Shown piece by piece: positions 9,882-27,128 of a stretch of DNA of 41,745 bases (its first letter is position 1; each line of letters opens with the position of its first letter). Under the pieces are notes generated by a model. The model saw only the letters and a program-made list of their open reading frames with translations, was not told the origin of the DNA and searched no databases. Made by a program: the position numbers and the translations under genes. The DNA is from an uncultured Planctomycetaceae bacterium (GTDB lineage Bacteria; Planctomycetota; Planctomycetia; Planctomycetales; Planctomycetaceae): assembly GCA_903861195.1 (NCBI GenBank), contig CAIOTJ010000509.1, forward strand, positions 1-41,745, read 5' to 3'.

Positions 9882-9953
9882 ACGGGCGTAGCTCAATGGC
9901 AGAGCATCGGATTCCAAATCCGACGGTTGGGGGTTCGAGTCCCTCCGCCCGTG
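9882..9953 (+). tRNA. tRNA-Trp (anticodon CCA)
   Basis: A 72-nt cloverleaf with acceptor ACGGGCG/CGCCCGT, a TCGGA/TCCGA anticodon stem with TTCCAAA loop (CCA), a GGTTCGAGTCC T-arm and the discriminator G typical of bacterial tRNA-Trp. It lies upstream of secE, as in many bacteria. Confidence 0.97.
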
Positions 9954-10043
9954 CTGGCGATGTCAGGGAGACTTATGAAAGCGGGCCGACTGGTGGCAGG
10001 TGATGTGATCTCGATCGCGTCATCAGCCAGTCTACCAGGGAGA

Positions 10044-10088
10044 ACTCGGACGAACCGGTGTTGCGATACAGTCCGGTTCGAATCGAGT
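10044..10088 (+). other. Extended hairpin in the secE leader
   Basis: CGAACCGG pairs with CCGGTTCG around a 14-nt loop, with an outer ACTCG/CGAGT helix beyond a small internal loop. It has no T-tract. It is probably an RNA processing or stability element between tRNA-Trp and secE. Confidence 0.4.
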
Positions 10089-10195
10089 GTCATCATGCTG
10101 TGTTCGGGTTAGTAGTGTCTTGGTGGTCGCGAGGTGGTCGCGGCGGTGGTGTTCGCGGCAAGAGATGAATGATTCACTCCTGGCCTGGATGAGCG

Positions 10196-10624
10196 ATGGC
10201 GAAAGCGGATGAGGGGACATTCTTGAGTGAGCTGACATCGGTTGGCTTGTACAAGAAAAATCAGGGAAGGTTGACCCGGCAATTGACGGCAGGAGCGTTG
10301 ATCCTGATCGCCTTGGCTGGGGGTTACATCATGGCTCGGGGCCCTTTGGCGGGCTCCAAGCAATGGATCCGCAGCGTGTTTCCGCTGGCGTTCGTTGGAA
10401 TTCTGTCGTGGCTGGCATTTCGGTTGGTCAATCTGCCGAAGTTCGCCGAGTTTTTGATCTCGGTGGAAGCCGAAATGGCCAAAGTCTCTTGGCCGAGCCG
10501 GCAAGAGCTGGTCAGAGCAACGTCGGTGGTGATTGGTTCGATGGCCTTTCTGACATTGGTGTTGTTTCTGTTCGACGCATTCTGGGCGTGGCTGTTGACG
10601 ACGCTGGGGATTGTGGTGACCTGA
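10196..10624 (+). CDS. secE: Preprotein translocase subunit SecE
   Basis: SecE clamps the SecY channel in the inner membrane. The 142-residue protein has three predicted membrane helices: about residues 30-48, 57-76 and a C-terminal pair-like stretch near 112-140. The conserved amphipathic segment before the last helix reads EAEMAKVSWPSRQELVRAT. The three-helix form is like that of E. coli rather than the short one-helix form of many bacteria. ATG 10196 starts MAKADEGT. It precedes nusG, as in nearly all bacteria. Confidence 0.95.
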   Translation: MAKADEGTFLSELTSVGLYKKNQGRLTRQLTAGALILIALAGGYIMARGPLAGSKQWIRSVFPLAFVGILSWLAFRLVNLPKFAEFLISVEAEMAKVSWPSRQELVRATSVVIGSMAFLTLVLFLFDAFWAWLLTTLGIVVT

Positions 10625-10839
10625 GCTTCGGCACGGACGACTCCCGACGGGACATAGTTCCCAAGTGGAAATGGCTGTTCTTGCTGGAAGAGCCATGTGA
10701 GGCAGCAGGTTGGATAGGAGCTGGGTTGGAAATTCAGGGTGATGGACCCTGTGGGCCACTGGGGTGGTCCCCCTTGAGGACTGGTGTGTGACGTGTGGCG
10801 GTGAACCCGCCGGTTTCCAGAAAGATTGAGTCTCACGAG

Positions 10840-11406
10840 ATGAACGCAGCTCCCGAAATGCCCGGAGACGACCAGCCCCGCTGGTATGTGCTCAAGGTGA
10901 CGAGCAATCGTGAGCGGACTGTTCGCGAGAGTATCCTGCGACGGGTTCTGCAGGAGAATCTGGGTCACCTGGTGTCGGAGATCCTCATTCCGACTGAGAA
11001 GGTGGCGGAGACTCGCGGCGGCAAGCGGCGGGTGTCGGAGCGCAAGCTGTATCCCGGCTACATCATGATCAAGATGATCTTGAATGATGAGAGCTGGTAC
11101 TTGATTCGCGAAACAGCCGGAGTTGGGGGATTCACCGGGGCGGCCGAGAAGCCGCGCCCGATGAAGGATGAGGACGTAGTGAAGATGCTGGGGCAGCAGA
11201 CCGCCAAGGAAGAGGTGGCGCAGCCCAAGGTGAAGATCGACTTTGCTCCGGGCGACCGGGTGAAGATCAAGGAAGGCTCTTTCGAGAGCTTTGAAGGCAC
11301 GGTCGAGACGGTCGATGAAGTGAGTGGCCGGGTCAACGTGTTGGTTGAGATTTTCGGCCGGTCGACACCGGTCGAGCTTGGTTACTGGCAAGTGGAAGCG
11401 GTGTAA
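10840..11406 (+). CDS. nusG: Transcription termination/antitermination factor NusG
   Basis: NusG binds RNA polymerase and couples it to ribosomes or Rho. The NGN domain shows [19 protein letters not shown] and [20 protein letters not shown], then [10 protein letters not shown]. The C-terminal KOW domain reads [19 protein letters not shown] and continues to the FGRSTPVEL segment. ATG 10840 is preferred because the conserved part begins 13 codons later; in-frame GTG codons at 10795 and 10801 would give an extra 13-15 residues, and neither has a better ribosome site. The length is about 188 residues. It is followed closely by rplK. Confidence 0.95.
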   Translation: MNAAPEMPGDDQPRWYVLKVTSNRERTVRESILRRVLQENLGHLVSEILIPTEKVAETRGGKRRVSERKLYPGYIMIKMILNDESWYLIRETAGVGGFTGAAEKPRPMKDEDVVKMLGQQTAKEEVAQPKVKIDFAPGDRVKIKEGSFESFEGTVETVDEVSGRVNVLVEIFGRSTPVELGYWQVEAV

Positions 11407-11415
11407 GGCGTCTCC

Positions 11416-11841
11416 ATGGCGAAGCAGGTTGTTGCCCAGGTCAAGTTGCAGGTCACGGGTGGTCAAGCCACCCCGGCCCCCCCGGTTGGTACGGCCCTCG
11501 GTCCGCACGGCGTGAACCTGGGGCAGTTCGTGGTGCAATTCAACGAGCGGACGAAGGAGATGAAGGGAACGACCATTCCCGTCATCGTCACGGTCTACAA
11601 TGACCGCTCGTTTGAGTTTGTGCTCAAGAGTCCTCCCGCGGCGGTGCTGCTGAAACAGGCTGCCCAGGTGGCCAAGGGGGCGGCGAACCCCAAGGCGGAC
11701 AAGGTTGGTCGAGTCACCAAGGCACAGGTCCTGGAGATCGCCAAGACGAAGTTCGCCGACATGAACTCGTCGAGCCTCGAACAGGCTTGCCGAGTGATCG
11801 CGGGAACGGCTCGGAGCATGGGGATCGAGGTGTTGGAGTAG
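11416..11841 (+). CDS. rplK: 50S ribosomal protein L11
   Basis: This 141-residue protein forms the L11 stalk of the GTPase-associated centre. Its N-terminal domain has AKQVVAQVKLQVTGGQATPAPP and GTALGPHGVNLGQFVVQFN. The C-terminal RNA-binding domain has the KSPPAAVLLKQAA and MNSSSLEQACRVIAGTARSM segments. It begins nine nucleotides after the nusG stop and is followed by rplA after a 189-nt gap. Size and sequence are typical. Confidence 0.98.
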   Translation: MAKQVVAQVKLQVTGGQATPAPPVGTALGPHGVNLGQFVVQFNERTKEMKGTTIPVIVTVYNDRSFEFVLKSPPAAVLLKQAAQVAKGAANPKADKVGRVTKAQVLEIAKTKFADMNSSSLEQACRVIAGTARSMGIEVLE

Positions 11842-11858
11842 GCTGGTTCCCGAGGGGC

Positions 11859-11873
11859 CGCCGGAAGCGGCTT
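11859..11873 (+). other. Small hairpin between rplK and rplA
   Basis: GCCGC-CGGAA-GCGGC forms a compact stem-loop in the 189-nt gap between rplK and rplA. L1 often represses its own operon through a leader RNA, so an L1 site is possible here, but the sequence alone does not show it. Confidence 0.3.
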
Positions 11874-12030
11874 ACATTCCCGGATTCGCGCCGGGGATGC
11901 GTTGCGGGTGACACTGCGGCGATGGAATGACTCGGAGAGTCGTGTGTCGAATTTGGGTTGAGGATTTGGGTTGGGCGGTCCCGGGCAGGGGGCTGGCAAC
12001 GTTTTCCTGGTCTTTTGCAAGTGTGAGATC

Positions 12031-12738
12031 ATGCCCCGTCAGTCGAAGCGGTTTCTGTTCCTGCAGGAGCAGACCAAAGACATGGCGGCTGTCGATGTGG
12101 CGGCCGCTGTGAAGAAGCTGAAGTCTCTGGAACCGTCATTGCCGAAGACCATCAAGCCGTGTAAGTTCGATCAGACGGTCGAAGTATCCGTGCGTCTGGG
12201 GATTGATCCGAAGCAGGCCGATCAGATGGTACGGGGCTCGATTGTGTTGCCTCACGGGATTGGCAAGTCGAAGCGGGTGGCGGTGTTCGCCCAGGGAGAC
12301 AATGCCGAGATTGCCCGGAACGTGGGTGCCGACCATGTTGGGGGTTCCGACTTGGCCGAGAAGGTCAAGGGGGGCTGGACTGATTTCGACGTGGCGATTG
12401 CGACACCCGACATGATGGGTGTGGTTGGTCCACTGGGTCGTGTCCTGGGGCCCCGGGGCTTGATGCCCTCGCCTCGGGCGGGGACAGTGACAACCGATGT
12501 GGCGAACGCGGTCCGCGAGTACAAGGCGGGCAAAGTCGAGTTCAAGGCGGATGACGCAGGCATTGTGCACTGTGTGGCGGGTAAGCTGTCATTCGGCGAA
12601 GCCCAGCTGATTGAGAACATTGAGGCCCTGTTGCGGTACATCCGCTCGCTGAAGCCGGCGAGTTCCAAGGGGGTTTACGTACGCAGTGTGACGGTGACTG
12701 CGTCGATGTCCCCCGGTGTGCCCATTGTTGCGGCTTGA
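12031..12738 (+). CDS. rplA: 50S ribosomal protein L1
   Basis: L1 forms the mobile stalk at the ribosomal E site and commonly represses its own mRNA. The 235-residue product shows [59 protein letters not shown] and the segment [23 protein letters not shown] (split here for length by position: about residues 137-160), followed by [21 protein letters not shown] 12031 is chosen because it gives the family N-terminus MPRQSKRF; the frame is open 60 nt further upstream without a good start. rplJ follows after 11 nt. Confidence 0.97.
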   Translation: MPRQSKRFLFLQEQTKDMAAVDVAAAVKKLKSLEPSLPKTIKPCKFDQTVEVSVRLGIDPKQADQMVRGSIVLPHGIGKSKRVAVFAQGDNAEIARNVGADHVGGSDLAEKVKGGWTDFDVAIATPDMMGVVGPLGRVLGPRGLMPSPRAGTVTTDVANAVREYKAGKVEFKADDAGIVHCVAGKLSFGEAQLIENIEALLRYIRSLKPASSKGVYVRSVTVTASMSPGVPIVAA

Positions 12739-12749
12739 GGTAGCAGAGC

Positions 12750-13286
12750 ATGAGCAAACGCATCAAGAACATGGTGTTGGAGGATCTGCAGAAGCGGATC
12801 GGCAACACCCGGGATTTTCTGGTGGTTGACGCCTCGGCACTGGTCGGGCCGAAGGCCAACACCCTGCGGGTGAATCTGCTGAAGCAGAACATCCGTATGC
12901 TGGGGGTGAAGAACACGTTGGCCGTCAAGGTCTTAAAGGACCTGGGACTGGAGGCGGTGGCGCCGTATCTGAGCGGTCCATCGACTCTTGTTTACGGCAG
13001 CACTGACGTGGTGGCCTTGTCGAAAGAGGTAGCCAAGTCGGCTAAAGAAAACGACAAGCTGAAGATCAAGGGGGGCGTGGTAGAGGGCCGTGGGCTCGAT
13101 ACCGCCGGGGTGGATGCCCTGAGCAAGAGCCCCTCGCGAGAAGAACTGTTGTCGAAGATCGCGGGCATGATCCTGGCTCCGGGTGCCAATCTGGCGGCAC
13201 TGGTGGGGGCTCCGGGAGCAAGTCTGGCGGGTCTGGTGAAATCGGTGTCCGAGAAGGAAGAGTCGGCATCGCCTGCGGCGTCCTAA
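12750..13286 (+). CDS. rplJ: 50S ribosomal protein L10
   Basis: L10 anchors the L7/L12 dimers in the ribosomal stalk. The 178-residue protein has the N-terminal 23S-binding domain (IKNMVLEDLQKRIG, FLVVDASALVGPKANTLRVN, IRMLGVKNTLAVKVLKDLG). Its C-terminal helix should bind L12. It starts only 11 nt after rplA, so there is no room for a long L10 autoregulatory leader at this point, unlike many bacteria. It ends in an Ala/Ser-rich tail and is followed by rplL after 105 nt. Confidence 0.96.
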   Translation: MSKRIKNMVLEDLQKRIGNTRDFLVVDASALVGPKANTLRVNLLKQNIRMLGVKNTLAVKVLKDLGLEAVAPYLSGPSTLVYGSTDVVALSKEVAKSAKENDKLKIKGGVVEGRGLDTAGVDALSKSPSREELLSKIAGMILAPGANLAALVGAPGASLAGLVKSVSEKEESASPAAS

Positions 13287-13391
13287 GGTGGCCCCCGCAT
13301 CTGCGGGCGGGTGGATCGCGAACCGCCCGACCGCGACGAGTTGAGTTAAGAGAGTTCGCACCTGTTTCTGTCATTCGGGAGTTGAAGTCCG

Positions 13392-13799
13392 ATGTCTACC
13401 GCTGAGGCCACCCAGTACGATTCCAATGTCAAGACGCTGGGAGACAGCATCGTTGCGCTGACCCTGCTGCAGGCGAAGCAACTGGCCGACTACCTGGAAA
13501 ATGTCCATGGCATCAAGCCGGCCGCCGGCGGAGCTGTGGTGATGGCCGGTCCGGCCGCGGGTGCTGCTGCTCCCGCCGCCGCAGAGAAGACCGAATTCGA
13601 CGTTGTGCTGGCGGCCGCCGGCGACAACAAGATCGGTGTGATCAAGGTTGTCCGGGCCGCGACGGGCCTGGGCCTGAAGGAAGCCAAGGACTTGGTCGAG
13701 GCGGCTCCGAAGCCTGTCAAGACCGGCTTGGCGAAGGCCGATGCCGACAAGCTGAAGGCCGAGCTCGAAGCCAGCGGCGCCAAGGTCGAATTGAAGTAA
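13392..13799 (+). CDS. rplL: 50S ribosomal protein L7/L12
   Basis: The flexible stalk protein that recruits translational GTPases. The 135-residue product has an N-terminal dimerisation helix, an Ala/Pro/Gly-rich hinge (about residues 44-62) and a C-terminal domain with [20 protein letters not shown] and [24 protein letters not shown] lies 9 nt before ATG 13392. The N-terminus carries a roughly 12-residue extension relative to the usual start. Confidence 0.97.
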   Translation: MSTAEATQYDSNVKTLGDSIVALTLLQAKQLADYLENVHGIKPAAGGAVVMAGPAAGAAAPAAAEKTEFDVVLAAAGDNKIGVIKVVRAATGLGLKEAKDLVEAAPKPVKTGLAKADADKLKAELEASGAKVELK

Positions 13800-13893
13800 T
13801 TCGATCGGGGTCCCTGTCGGGACTCGCGGTGCGATGGTTGGCGCTTCGCCATCCATCCACTAAGCTGTATTTGGTCATCCCATCCTGCGACGT

Positions 13894-13916
13894 GCCGCCG
13901 GCGTTTTGCCGGCGGC
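13894..13916 (+). other. Strong hairpin between rplL and rpoB
   Basis: GCCGCCGGC at 13894-13902 pairs perfectly with GCCGGCGGC at 13908-13916 around a GTTTT loop, with no T-tract afterwards. In E. coli the same gap contains an attenuator and an RNase III site; a comparable role is inferred only from position. Confidence 0.5.
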
Positions 13917-14058
13917 TGCGTTGAGGGAGCGTTGTCAACGGAACGCATGGGCTTTCATCGCGCGGGTCACTTCACCACGGGCGGCAAGGAGTGTTTGCCG
14001 AACCTGTGGTGTTGGTGCGCGCCGACTGAGGCTGGTTCCCCCTGCGAGTGAGCACAGA

Positions 14059-17772
<3,714 letters not shown>

Positions 17773-17784
17773 TTGGACCGGCTA

Positions 17785-17800
17785 TCCCCCGCGCGGGGGA
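17785..17800 (+). other. GC-rich palindrome in the rpoB-rpoC gap
   Basis: TCCCCCGCGCGGGGGA is a perfect 16-bp palindrome 13 nt after the rpoB stop. It can form a 6-bp stem with a GCGC loop in the mRNA. There is no T-tract, so a stability or processing element is likelier than a terminator. Confidence 0.4.
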
Positions 17801-17892
17801 GCCACCGGAGCGTCCCGCCGGGGGGCGCGTCCCGGAATTTGCCGGCCCACCGGCTTCCCGGATTCATTCCTGTTCCCCAAGGAGTGGTCTAC

Positions 17893-22200
<4,308 letters not shown>

Positions 22201-22298
22201 GGCCTGACCGTTTGCTCGAGTTCTCACCCGGCATTGGATTGAGGACTGAGCGGTGGGTCACCTTCGGTTTTCGAAGTGATCCCCAGCCTACAGACGGA

Positions 22299-22336
22299 CG
22301 GCCGGTTTCCCCCAAGGGAAACCGGCCGTTTGTGTT
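22299..22336 (+). terminator. Intrinsic terminator of the rpoBC transcript
   Basis: A perfect 13-bp stem (CGGCCGGTTTCCC / GGGAAACCGGCCG) closes a CCAA loop and is followed by TTTGTGTT. It lies about 100 nt after the rpoC stop. Confidence 0.9.
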
Positions 22337-22398
22337 ATGACCTGCGTTAGTGCCTGGTCTCCCGCCCGGACTCTGGCCGCTGCCGGGATCCAACACAA

Positions 22399-22432
22399 CA
22401 GCCCCAGGCATCAGCGACGATGCCTCGGGCTG
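22399..22432 (-). terminator. Terminator-like hairpin after the DUF1573 gene
   Basis: CAGCCC-C-AGGCATC pairs with GATGCCT-C-GGGCTG around a 6-nt loop with a single C-C mismatch. On the minus strand the tail is TTGTGTTG, moderately U-rich. It fits the end of the 22499-23344 gene. Confidence 0.55.
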
Positions 22433-22498
22433 GATTGTCACGGGGTCCGGAATGTCGCCGACTCAACGGGTTTTGTTTCCTCCCGATCGAGTCTGGTC

Positions 22499-23344
22499 TT
22501 ACTCGGGGTGCGAGTGATCTCCCTGCGAGGCGGCCCTGGCACGGAAATCGGTCCGGTTGCGGGCAGTCTTCGGCATCGCACCCTTTTGCACCGCCAGAGG
22601 TAGTCGCAGGGTCTGATACGCCGGGTCGTTCGTATGCACCCAGATCACCCCCCGATGTGATCCATCGGCCAGCTCTGGATTCACCTCGATCCGCAGCTTG
22701 TAATGGCGGTGATCCTCGGAGTCATCGAATTCACCCGAGGGCTCGACTGTCGCCAGATGCGCGGGCTCAACCTCCAGCTTCACGATCTCGAACTTGTTCG
22801 GGCGGCGGTCAATCACCTCGGCAGTCTGCACCAGCGGGCTGGTTCCCGACAGGTACATCATCAACGCCCGGGGCTTCAGCGCGACCTGGTTGTCGGGGAG
22901 AGTCACCCGGAACCGCACCGTGGTCTGCCGCGGTTCGGGATCCCGGTAATGCACAATCACCGTGTACTCCTTCGGCCCCACTGCCTGGTTGGCAGTCTGG
23001 ATGCGGATCAGGAATTCACCCCGCTCCCCGGGGTCGAGTTCGCGACATTTCTCGTCGAGGCGGGGCTGCAGGCAGCCGCAACTCGGTTCGAGGCGGTCAA
23101 TCTGAATCGGTCGATCGGCCATGTTCATGAAGCCGAAGTGCGTCCGCACCTCTTCCGTCGGCACCACTTGCCCGTAATCGATGAGGTACTGCTCGAACGA
23201 CAGAGTCGGACCCGACGGGGTCTCGGCCAGGGCGCGCGAAGACTGTCCCCAGACATGGCTGAAAGCCGCCACACACAAGGGAAACGACCAGACGACAAAC
23301 TGCAGGCGCCGGGCCCAAAGGGCCGGCAACATGAAGGGCTTCAT
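22499..23344 (-). CDS. Exported DUF1573 domain protein
   Basis: This protein of about 281 residues starts, on the preferred reading, at MKPFMLPALWARRLQFVVWS, a basic plus hydrophobic signal-peptide-like segment of about 35 residues. The DUF1573 pattern follows: HFGFMNMADRPIQIDRLEPS then CGCLQP around residues 84-108, and a second beta-rich half with VIWVHTNDPAYQTLRLPLAV near the C-terminus. DUF1573 domains are immunoglobulin-like and common in exported proteins of Planctomycetota and Bacteroidota; no enzymatic role is known to me. No clear ribosome site is visible, so the start is uncertain and the frame is open for another 68 codons upstream. It is divergent from mreB. Confidence 0.7.
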   Translation of the reverse strand: MKPFMLPALWARRLQFVVWSFPLCVAAFSHVWGQSSRALAETPSGPTLSFEQYLIDYGQVVPTEEVRTHFGFMNMADRPIQIDRLEPSCGCLQPRLDEKCRELDPGERGEFLIRIQTANQAVGPKEYTVIVHYRDPEPRQTTVRFRVTLPDNQVALKPRALMMYLSGTSPLVQTAEVIDRRPNKFEIVKLEVEPAHLATVEPSGEFDDSEDHRHYKLRIEVNPELADGSHRGVIWVHTNDPAYQTLRLPLAVQKGAMPKTARNRTDFRARAASQGDHSHPE

Positions 23345-23786
23345 GGGAGGAAGGGGCCAGAAATGGCGGAGGGGAGAGGTTTCCTGACCGTGAGATGGCC
23401 AGGAGAGAGGAGGGAATGGGAGCATAACCGAAGAATGTTTGAGGCGACAAGACCGGTTTTTTGGAAAGGCCCAGAGACTCCCTGCCAGTGAATTCACGGT
23501 CGCGAGATTCTCCAAAGCTTGATCGGGTGAACAACTCCGGAGGGGCAATGGTCGACCAGTGGTCTCCCTGCGGGGCGAAAGTTCGGCCGCCGATCAGTCA
23601 AACTGGCAGTCCTCTGGCTGAGGTGGTTCGCTGGATCAGCCGCAGATTTGCTGTTCGTCCTGGCACCCGGAAGAGTCGGCACTACCGCGAAGGGTACAAG
23701 AACGTCTTGTCGGGGTTGGCCGTTGTTCAGTAGACTCCCCGCGGTTTCGTCCCCCCCTTCCCTGTTTCGTGTTGGACCCAGCCAGG
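23345..23786. other. Divergent intergenic region upstream of mreB
   Basis: About 440 nt between the DUF1573 gene and mreB have no supported ORF. A weak plus-strand promoter candidate lies near its right end (TTGTCG at 23707-23712, 18 nt, TAGACT at 23731-23736), about 50 nt before the mreB start. Confidence 0.4.
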
Positions 23787-24836
23787 ATGCTCCGTTCCCT
23801 GCGCCGCCGGCTCTGTCCGGACTTGGCCATCGACCTGGGAACCGCCAACACCCGAGTGGCGGTCGAAGGCCGGGGGATCGTGCTCGAAGAGCCTTCGGTG
23901 GTGGCACTGGCGCGTGGCTCGCGCAAGGTACTGGGACGGGGTACTGCGGTGGGGAAGCTGGCCCGGCAGATGCTGGGCCGCACCCCCGACTCAATCACCG
24001 CGGTCAAACCGCTCCACGACGGGGTGATCACCGATCACACCCTCTGCGAGGCAATGCTGGCATACTTTCTGCAGAAGGGGGCCACGAGCCGGGCGGGACT
24101 GCGTCCCCGGGTGGTGGTCTCGGTGTCGGGCAGCATCACCCCGGTGGAGAAGCGGGCGGTCTTCGACTGCGTCGAACGGGCCGGTGCTGGGGAAGTCTTC
24201 CTGATCGCCGAGCCGCTCGCAGCCGCACTGGGAGCGGGCCTGCCGATCAGCGAGCCGTTGGCCAGCATGGTCTGTGACGTGGGGGCGGGAACCACCGATG
24301 TGGCGGTGTTCAGCCTGGGGGCGGCCGTGGCCCGGCATTCGGTCCGCGTGGCGGGTGATGAATTTGACGCGGCGATCGCCGAGTCTCTGGAGGAAGAGTT
24401 CTCGCTCAAGATCGGCCTCCCCACCGCCGAACAGCTCAAACGAGACATTGGAAGTGCCGCTCCGCTCGACCAGGAGTTGACGGCTGAAGTGCGCGGCCGC
24501 GACACTGCCAGCGGAGTCCCCCGGCGGGCGATCATCACCAGCGAACAGGTGCGGGGCGCTCTCAAAAAGCCGCTGCACGACATCCTCAAGTGCCTCAAGC
24601 AGGTGCTGGACCAGTGCGATCCGGAACTGGTCGCTGACCTGGTCGATCGCGGCCTGATCCTGACCGGCGGGTCCAGTTACCTGCGGGGACTCGATCAGTA
24701 CCTGGCGGATGAACTTAATATCCCGGTCCGGGTCGAAAGCCAACCGGAGCGGATCGTCATCCGTGGTGCCGCCATCTGCCTCGACCATGTGGCCGAGTGG
24801 CGGCACTCGCTGGAAGGGGTGCATGATGCGGCTTGA
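23787..24836 (+). CDS. mreB: Rod shape-determining protein MreB
   Basis: This bacterial actin homologue of about 349 residues organises the elongation machinery at the inner membrane. The nucleotide-binding motifs are visible: DLAIDLGTANTRVAVEGRG near residue 12 (phosphate 1), CDVGAGTTDVAVFSLGA near 167 (phosphate 2) and LILTGGSSYLRGLDQYLADE near 290 (adenosine). ATG 23787 aligns with the usual MLRSLRRRL-type N-terminus; a GTG six codons earlier is also open, and neither has a clear ribosome site. mreC overlaps its 3' end, which supports the assignment. Confidence 0.92.
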   Translation: MLRSLRRRLCPDLAIDLGTANTRVAVEGRGIVLEEPSVVALARGSRKVLGRGTAVGKLARQMLGRTPDSITAVKPLHDGVITDHTLCEAMLAYFLQKGATSRAGLRPRVVVSVSGSITPVEKRAVFDCVERAGAGEVFLIAEPLAAALGAGLPISEPLASMVCDVGAGTTDVAVFSLGAAVARHSVRVAGDEFDAAIAESLEEEFSLKIGLPTAEQLKRDIGSAAPLDQELTAEVRGRDTASGVPRRAIITSEQVRGALKKPLHDILKCLKQVLDQCDPELVADLVDRGLILTGGSSYLRGLDQYLADELNIPVRVESQPERIVIRGAAICLDHVAEWRHSLEGVHDAA

Positions 24837-25779
24837 GCCCCGGCCGGGCGCGTTCACCGAAGATCCGCATCGATTTCCGCGGGGCTGGGCGGCCGGACTG
24901 CTGCTGGCCATGACAGCCCTCAACGTCGTCCCTGCGGAAACCCTGGATCGCATTCGGTCTCTGCTTCTTGATGGACTGCGTCCAGGGCAAATGCTGCTAA
25001 GCCAGGTGCCCCGCTGTCTGCCCGTGGCCCTGGCTTCCTCGCAGGCTCCAGCCGACGCCGACCACCGGCAGGTCGAGGCCCTCGAAGCGCGGGTCCGTGA
25101 ATTGGAACTCGAACGCCAACAACTGCGTGAACGCCTGGCGGCGGTCGAGACCTGGGGCCGTCGCCCGCGCGGTCAGAAGAGCGAGCCACTGGTGGTTCCC
25201 GCCCTCGTCTCATCGCGCTGGCTGGGCGAAGAGCTTTCGCTGGTGTGGCGGTCACGCGGCATGCTGGCCGTTGGAGGGCGCGACGGCGTACACGAAAACG
25301 CTCTGGTTCTGCAGAGTGAACTTCCCCTGGTGGATGTGGGGGGGCCGCACCAGGTGGGGGTGGGCAACCCGGTCTTCGCTGGCCGGGTGGTGGTGGGCAA
25401 AATTGCCGCAGTGGGGCGACAGACCAGTACGGTCCGGCGGGTGACCGATGCGGGTTACAGCGACCGGGTGCGCGTCGCGCGGCGGACTCCCGAGGGTCTG
25501 CTGCTGATCACCGAGGGAACCCTTGTCGGAGAGGGGCAGCCGCTGTGCCGGTTGCGGCACATCACGGAACCTGTCGCCACCGGGGACCTGATCCTCACCA
25601 GCGGGACCGATGGAATCCTCCCACTGCCGATGTACTACGGCACTGTGACTGAGGCGTCGCTCGACCCCGCGGGGCGCGAATGGGAGGTCACCGTGCAACC
25701 GGCGGCCACCGCTGGCACACTGACTGAAGTCGAGGTGCTGCGGCTCGACTGGAAAGACGACGGCCTGCTGGCCAATTAG
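24826..25779 (+). CDS. mreC: Rod shape-determining protein MreC-like
   Basis: A protein of about 317 residues that overlaps the mreB stop by 11 nt, suggesting translational coupling; GGAAGGGG lies just upstream, inside mreB. It has an N-terminal hydrophobic segment near residues 22-38, a coiled-coil region rich in Leu/Glu/Arg (about 85-115) and a beta-rich C-terminal half containing GNPVFAGRVVVGKIAAVGRQ, VRRVTDAGYSDRVRVARR and GDLILTSGTDGILP, the pattern of MreC. The sequence is divergent and no mreD follows. The ATG at 24823 is an equally possible start. Confidence 0.8.
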   Translation: MRLEPRPGAFTEDPHRFPRGWAAGLLLAMTALNVVPAETLDRIRSLLLDGLRPGQMLLSQVPRCLPVALASSQAPADADHRQVEALEARVRELELERQQLRERLAAVETWGRRPRGQKSEPLVVPALVSSRWLGEELSLVWRSRGMLAVGGRDGVHENALVLQSELPLVDVGGPHQVGVGNPVFAGRVVVGKIAAVGRQTSTVRRVTDAGYSDRVRVARRTPEGLLLITEGTLVGEGQPLCRLRHITEPVATGDLILTSGTDGILPLPMYYGTVTEASLDPAGREWEVTVQPAATAGTLTEVEVLRLDWKDDGLLAN

Positions 25780-25918
25780 GCCGCCCGTCTCGCTGGCTGG
25801 ACCGGTCGCGGGCTCGACGAGTTGCTGGCAGGCCCGGTTCCCGATTCGCGGGTGGAGTCCCGAATTGGAACGGGTTTCGCGACCAGGCGAACTGGACCGA
25901 GTCCGGAACGCTGTCGGG

Positions 25919-26995
25919 TCAACCGGCCGACTTGAGCCTGGCGGTCCACTCGCTGTTGGGGTAGGTCTCCGAGAGCCGGTCGCGGGTTTCATCTCCCCGC
26001 TCGGGCCGGCCCACCTTTCCCCATAGCCTCGCCAGCTGGAAGAGCGCCTCGGCATGTTGCGACTTCGCGGCCGAAAAGAGCGTATCGACCCTGAGGTAGG
26101 CCAGTACGGCATCCTTGTCTTTGCCCAGTTCGCGCAGGCAGTCGCCCTGCCGCAAGAAGGCCTCGGCATGCAGGGTGACCTCATCGGGATCGGCGGCGGA
26201 AATCACCTCGTTGAGCAGGGCCAGAGCCTCGGCGGGCATTTGCCGCGCCAGCAGCACCCGCGCCTTCCCCAATTGCCCTTCCTGCTTCTGGGCGATTTCG
26301 GCGGCGCCGTCAGCAGCTTCGCCCGCCACCGACTCGTAAAGCTGCAGGGCGTCGTCGAGCTTGCCATCGACCAGCTTGAGCCGGGCGAGCTGCACCTTGG
26401 ATTTCATTTTGCAATCTTTCCAAGGTGCGCGGCCATAGGCTTCAAACGCGCTGGTCGCCTTCGACAGATCTTTTTGGGCCAGGTAGAGTTCTCCCAGCAA
26501 GTCGACCGACTCGAAGTGGCGGTAGTGGTCGCGCCCTTTGAACTCCTCCAACAGCTTGACCGCCGCGGGAAGCTGCGTGGGATCGGCCAGCGCCAACTTG
26601 GCGGTGGCCCGGGCGATGCCAAACTCGAGATCCGATTTGGCTGCGGGATTGGTCGATTTGGACCCGCTGATCGACTTCTGGTATCCGTCGATCGCCTTGG
26701 CATAGCGACCGGCGTTGTCGTCACTGCGGGCCAGTCCAGCTTCGGGAGCCTCTCCCGTCCAGGCGATGGAGATCACATCGTTGGCGGGGATGTTCAGCGT
26801 CTCTTCTTTGGCTCCCTTGGTCTTCACCACGACCTCGGTCTTCGAGATCTCGGAGACATCGCCCGAGACGTTCTTGCCACCGCGACGGACAATGGTCTCC
26901 GCACCACAGGCCAAAGGACCGTACAGGGCTGGACCAATCACCCAGTGAAGCACACCCAGAAGGGCCGTGAGACGAACAGCAGCAATCGGCTTCAT
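25919..26995 (-). CDS. Exported TPR-repeat protein
   Basis: This 358-residue protein starts with a probable signal peptide (MKPIAAVRLTALLGVLHWVI, about 30 residues) followed by a short segment ETIVRRGGKNVSGDVSEIS that resembles a small beta domain. The rest is helical and shows TPR-like periodicity, with repeats such as AVKLLEEFKGRDHYRH, FESVDLLGELYLAQKDLSKA and DDALQLYESVAGEAADGAAE and a C-terminal half reading GDCLRELGKDKDAVLAYLRV. Its function is unknown; a scaffold in the periplasm is the usual guess for such proteins. It lies just after the larger TPR gene on the same strand (134 nt gap), and converges on mreC. Confidence 0.75.
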   Translation of the reverse strand: MKPIAAVRLTALLGVLHWVIGPALYGPLACGAETIVRRGGKNVSGDVSEISKTEVVVKTKGAKEETLNIPANDVISIAWTGEAPEAGLARSDDNAGRYAKAIDGYQKSISGSKSTNPAAKSDLEFGIARATAKLALADPTQLPAAVKLLEEFKGRDHYRHFESVDLLGELYLAQKDLSKATSAFEAYGRAPWKDCKMKSKVQLARLKLVDGKLDDALQLYESVAGEAADGAAEIAQKQEGQLGKARVLLARQMPAEALALLNEVISAADPDEVTLHAEAFLRQGDCLRELGKDKDAVLAYLRVDTLFSAAKSQHAEALFQLARLWGKVGRPERGDETRDRLSETYPNSEWTARLKSAG

Positions 26996-27128
26996 GGTGA
27001 CAGACCCGGTGAAGAACGCGGAGTTGCGCGGAAGAAAAGGTGAGCGAACACACACAACACAAACCGGACCGGCGGGATCACGACGGACGCTCGGAAACCG
27101 TCTGACGTCCCGCGGCCATCCACGCCGA

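Larger units (their letters stand above)
22201..22498. other. Gap between convergent rpoC and the DUF1573 gene
   Basis: This stretch of about 298 nt holds two opposed hairpins, at 22299-22336 and 22399-22432, and no supported gene. Confidence 0.6.

Noticed and set aside
10044-10088. A further tRNA remnant suggested by GGTTCGAATC in the secE leader
   Set aside because: No T-stem or acceptor pairing is possible; the string is part of a simple hairpin.
22687-24953. Several open frames overlapping the DUF1573 gene and mreB on the opposite strands
   Set aside because: They lack motifs and lie opposite well-supported genes.
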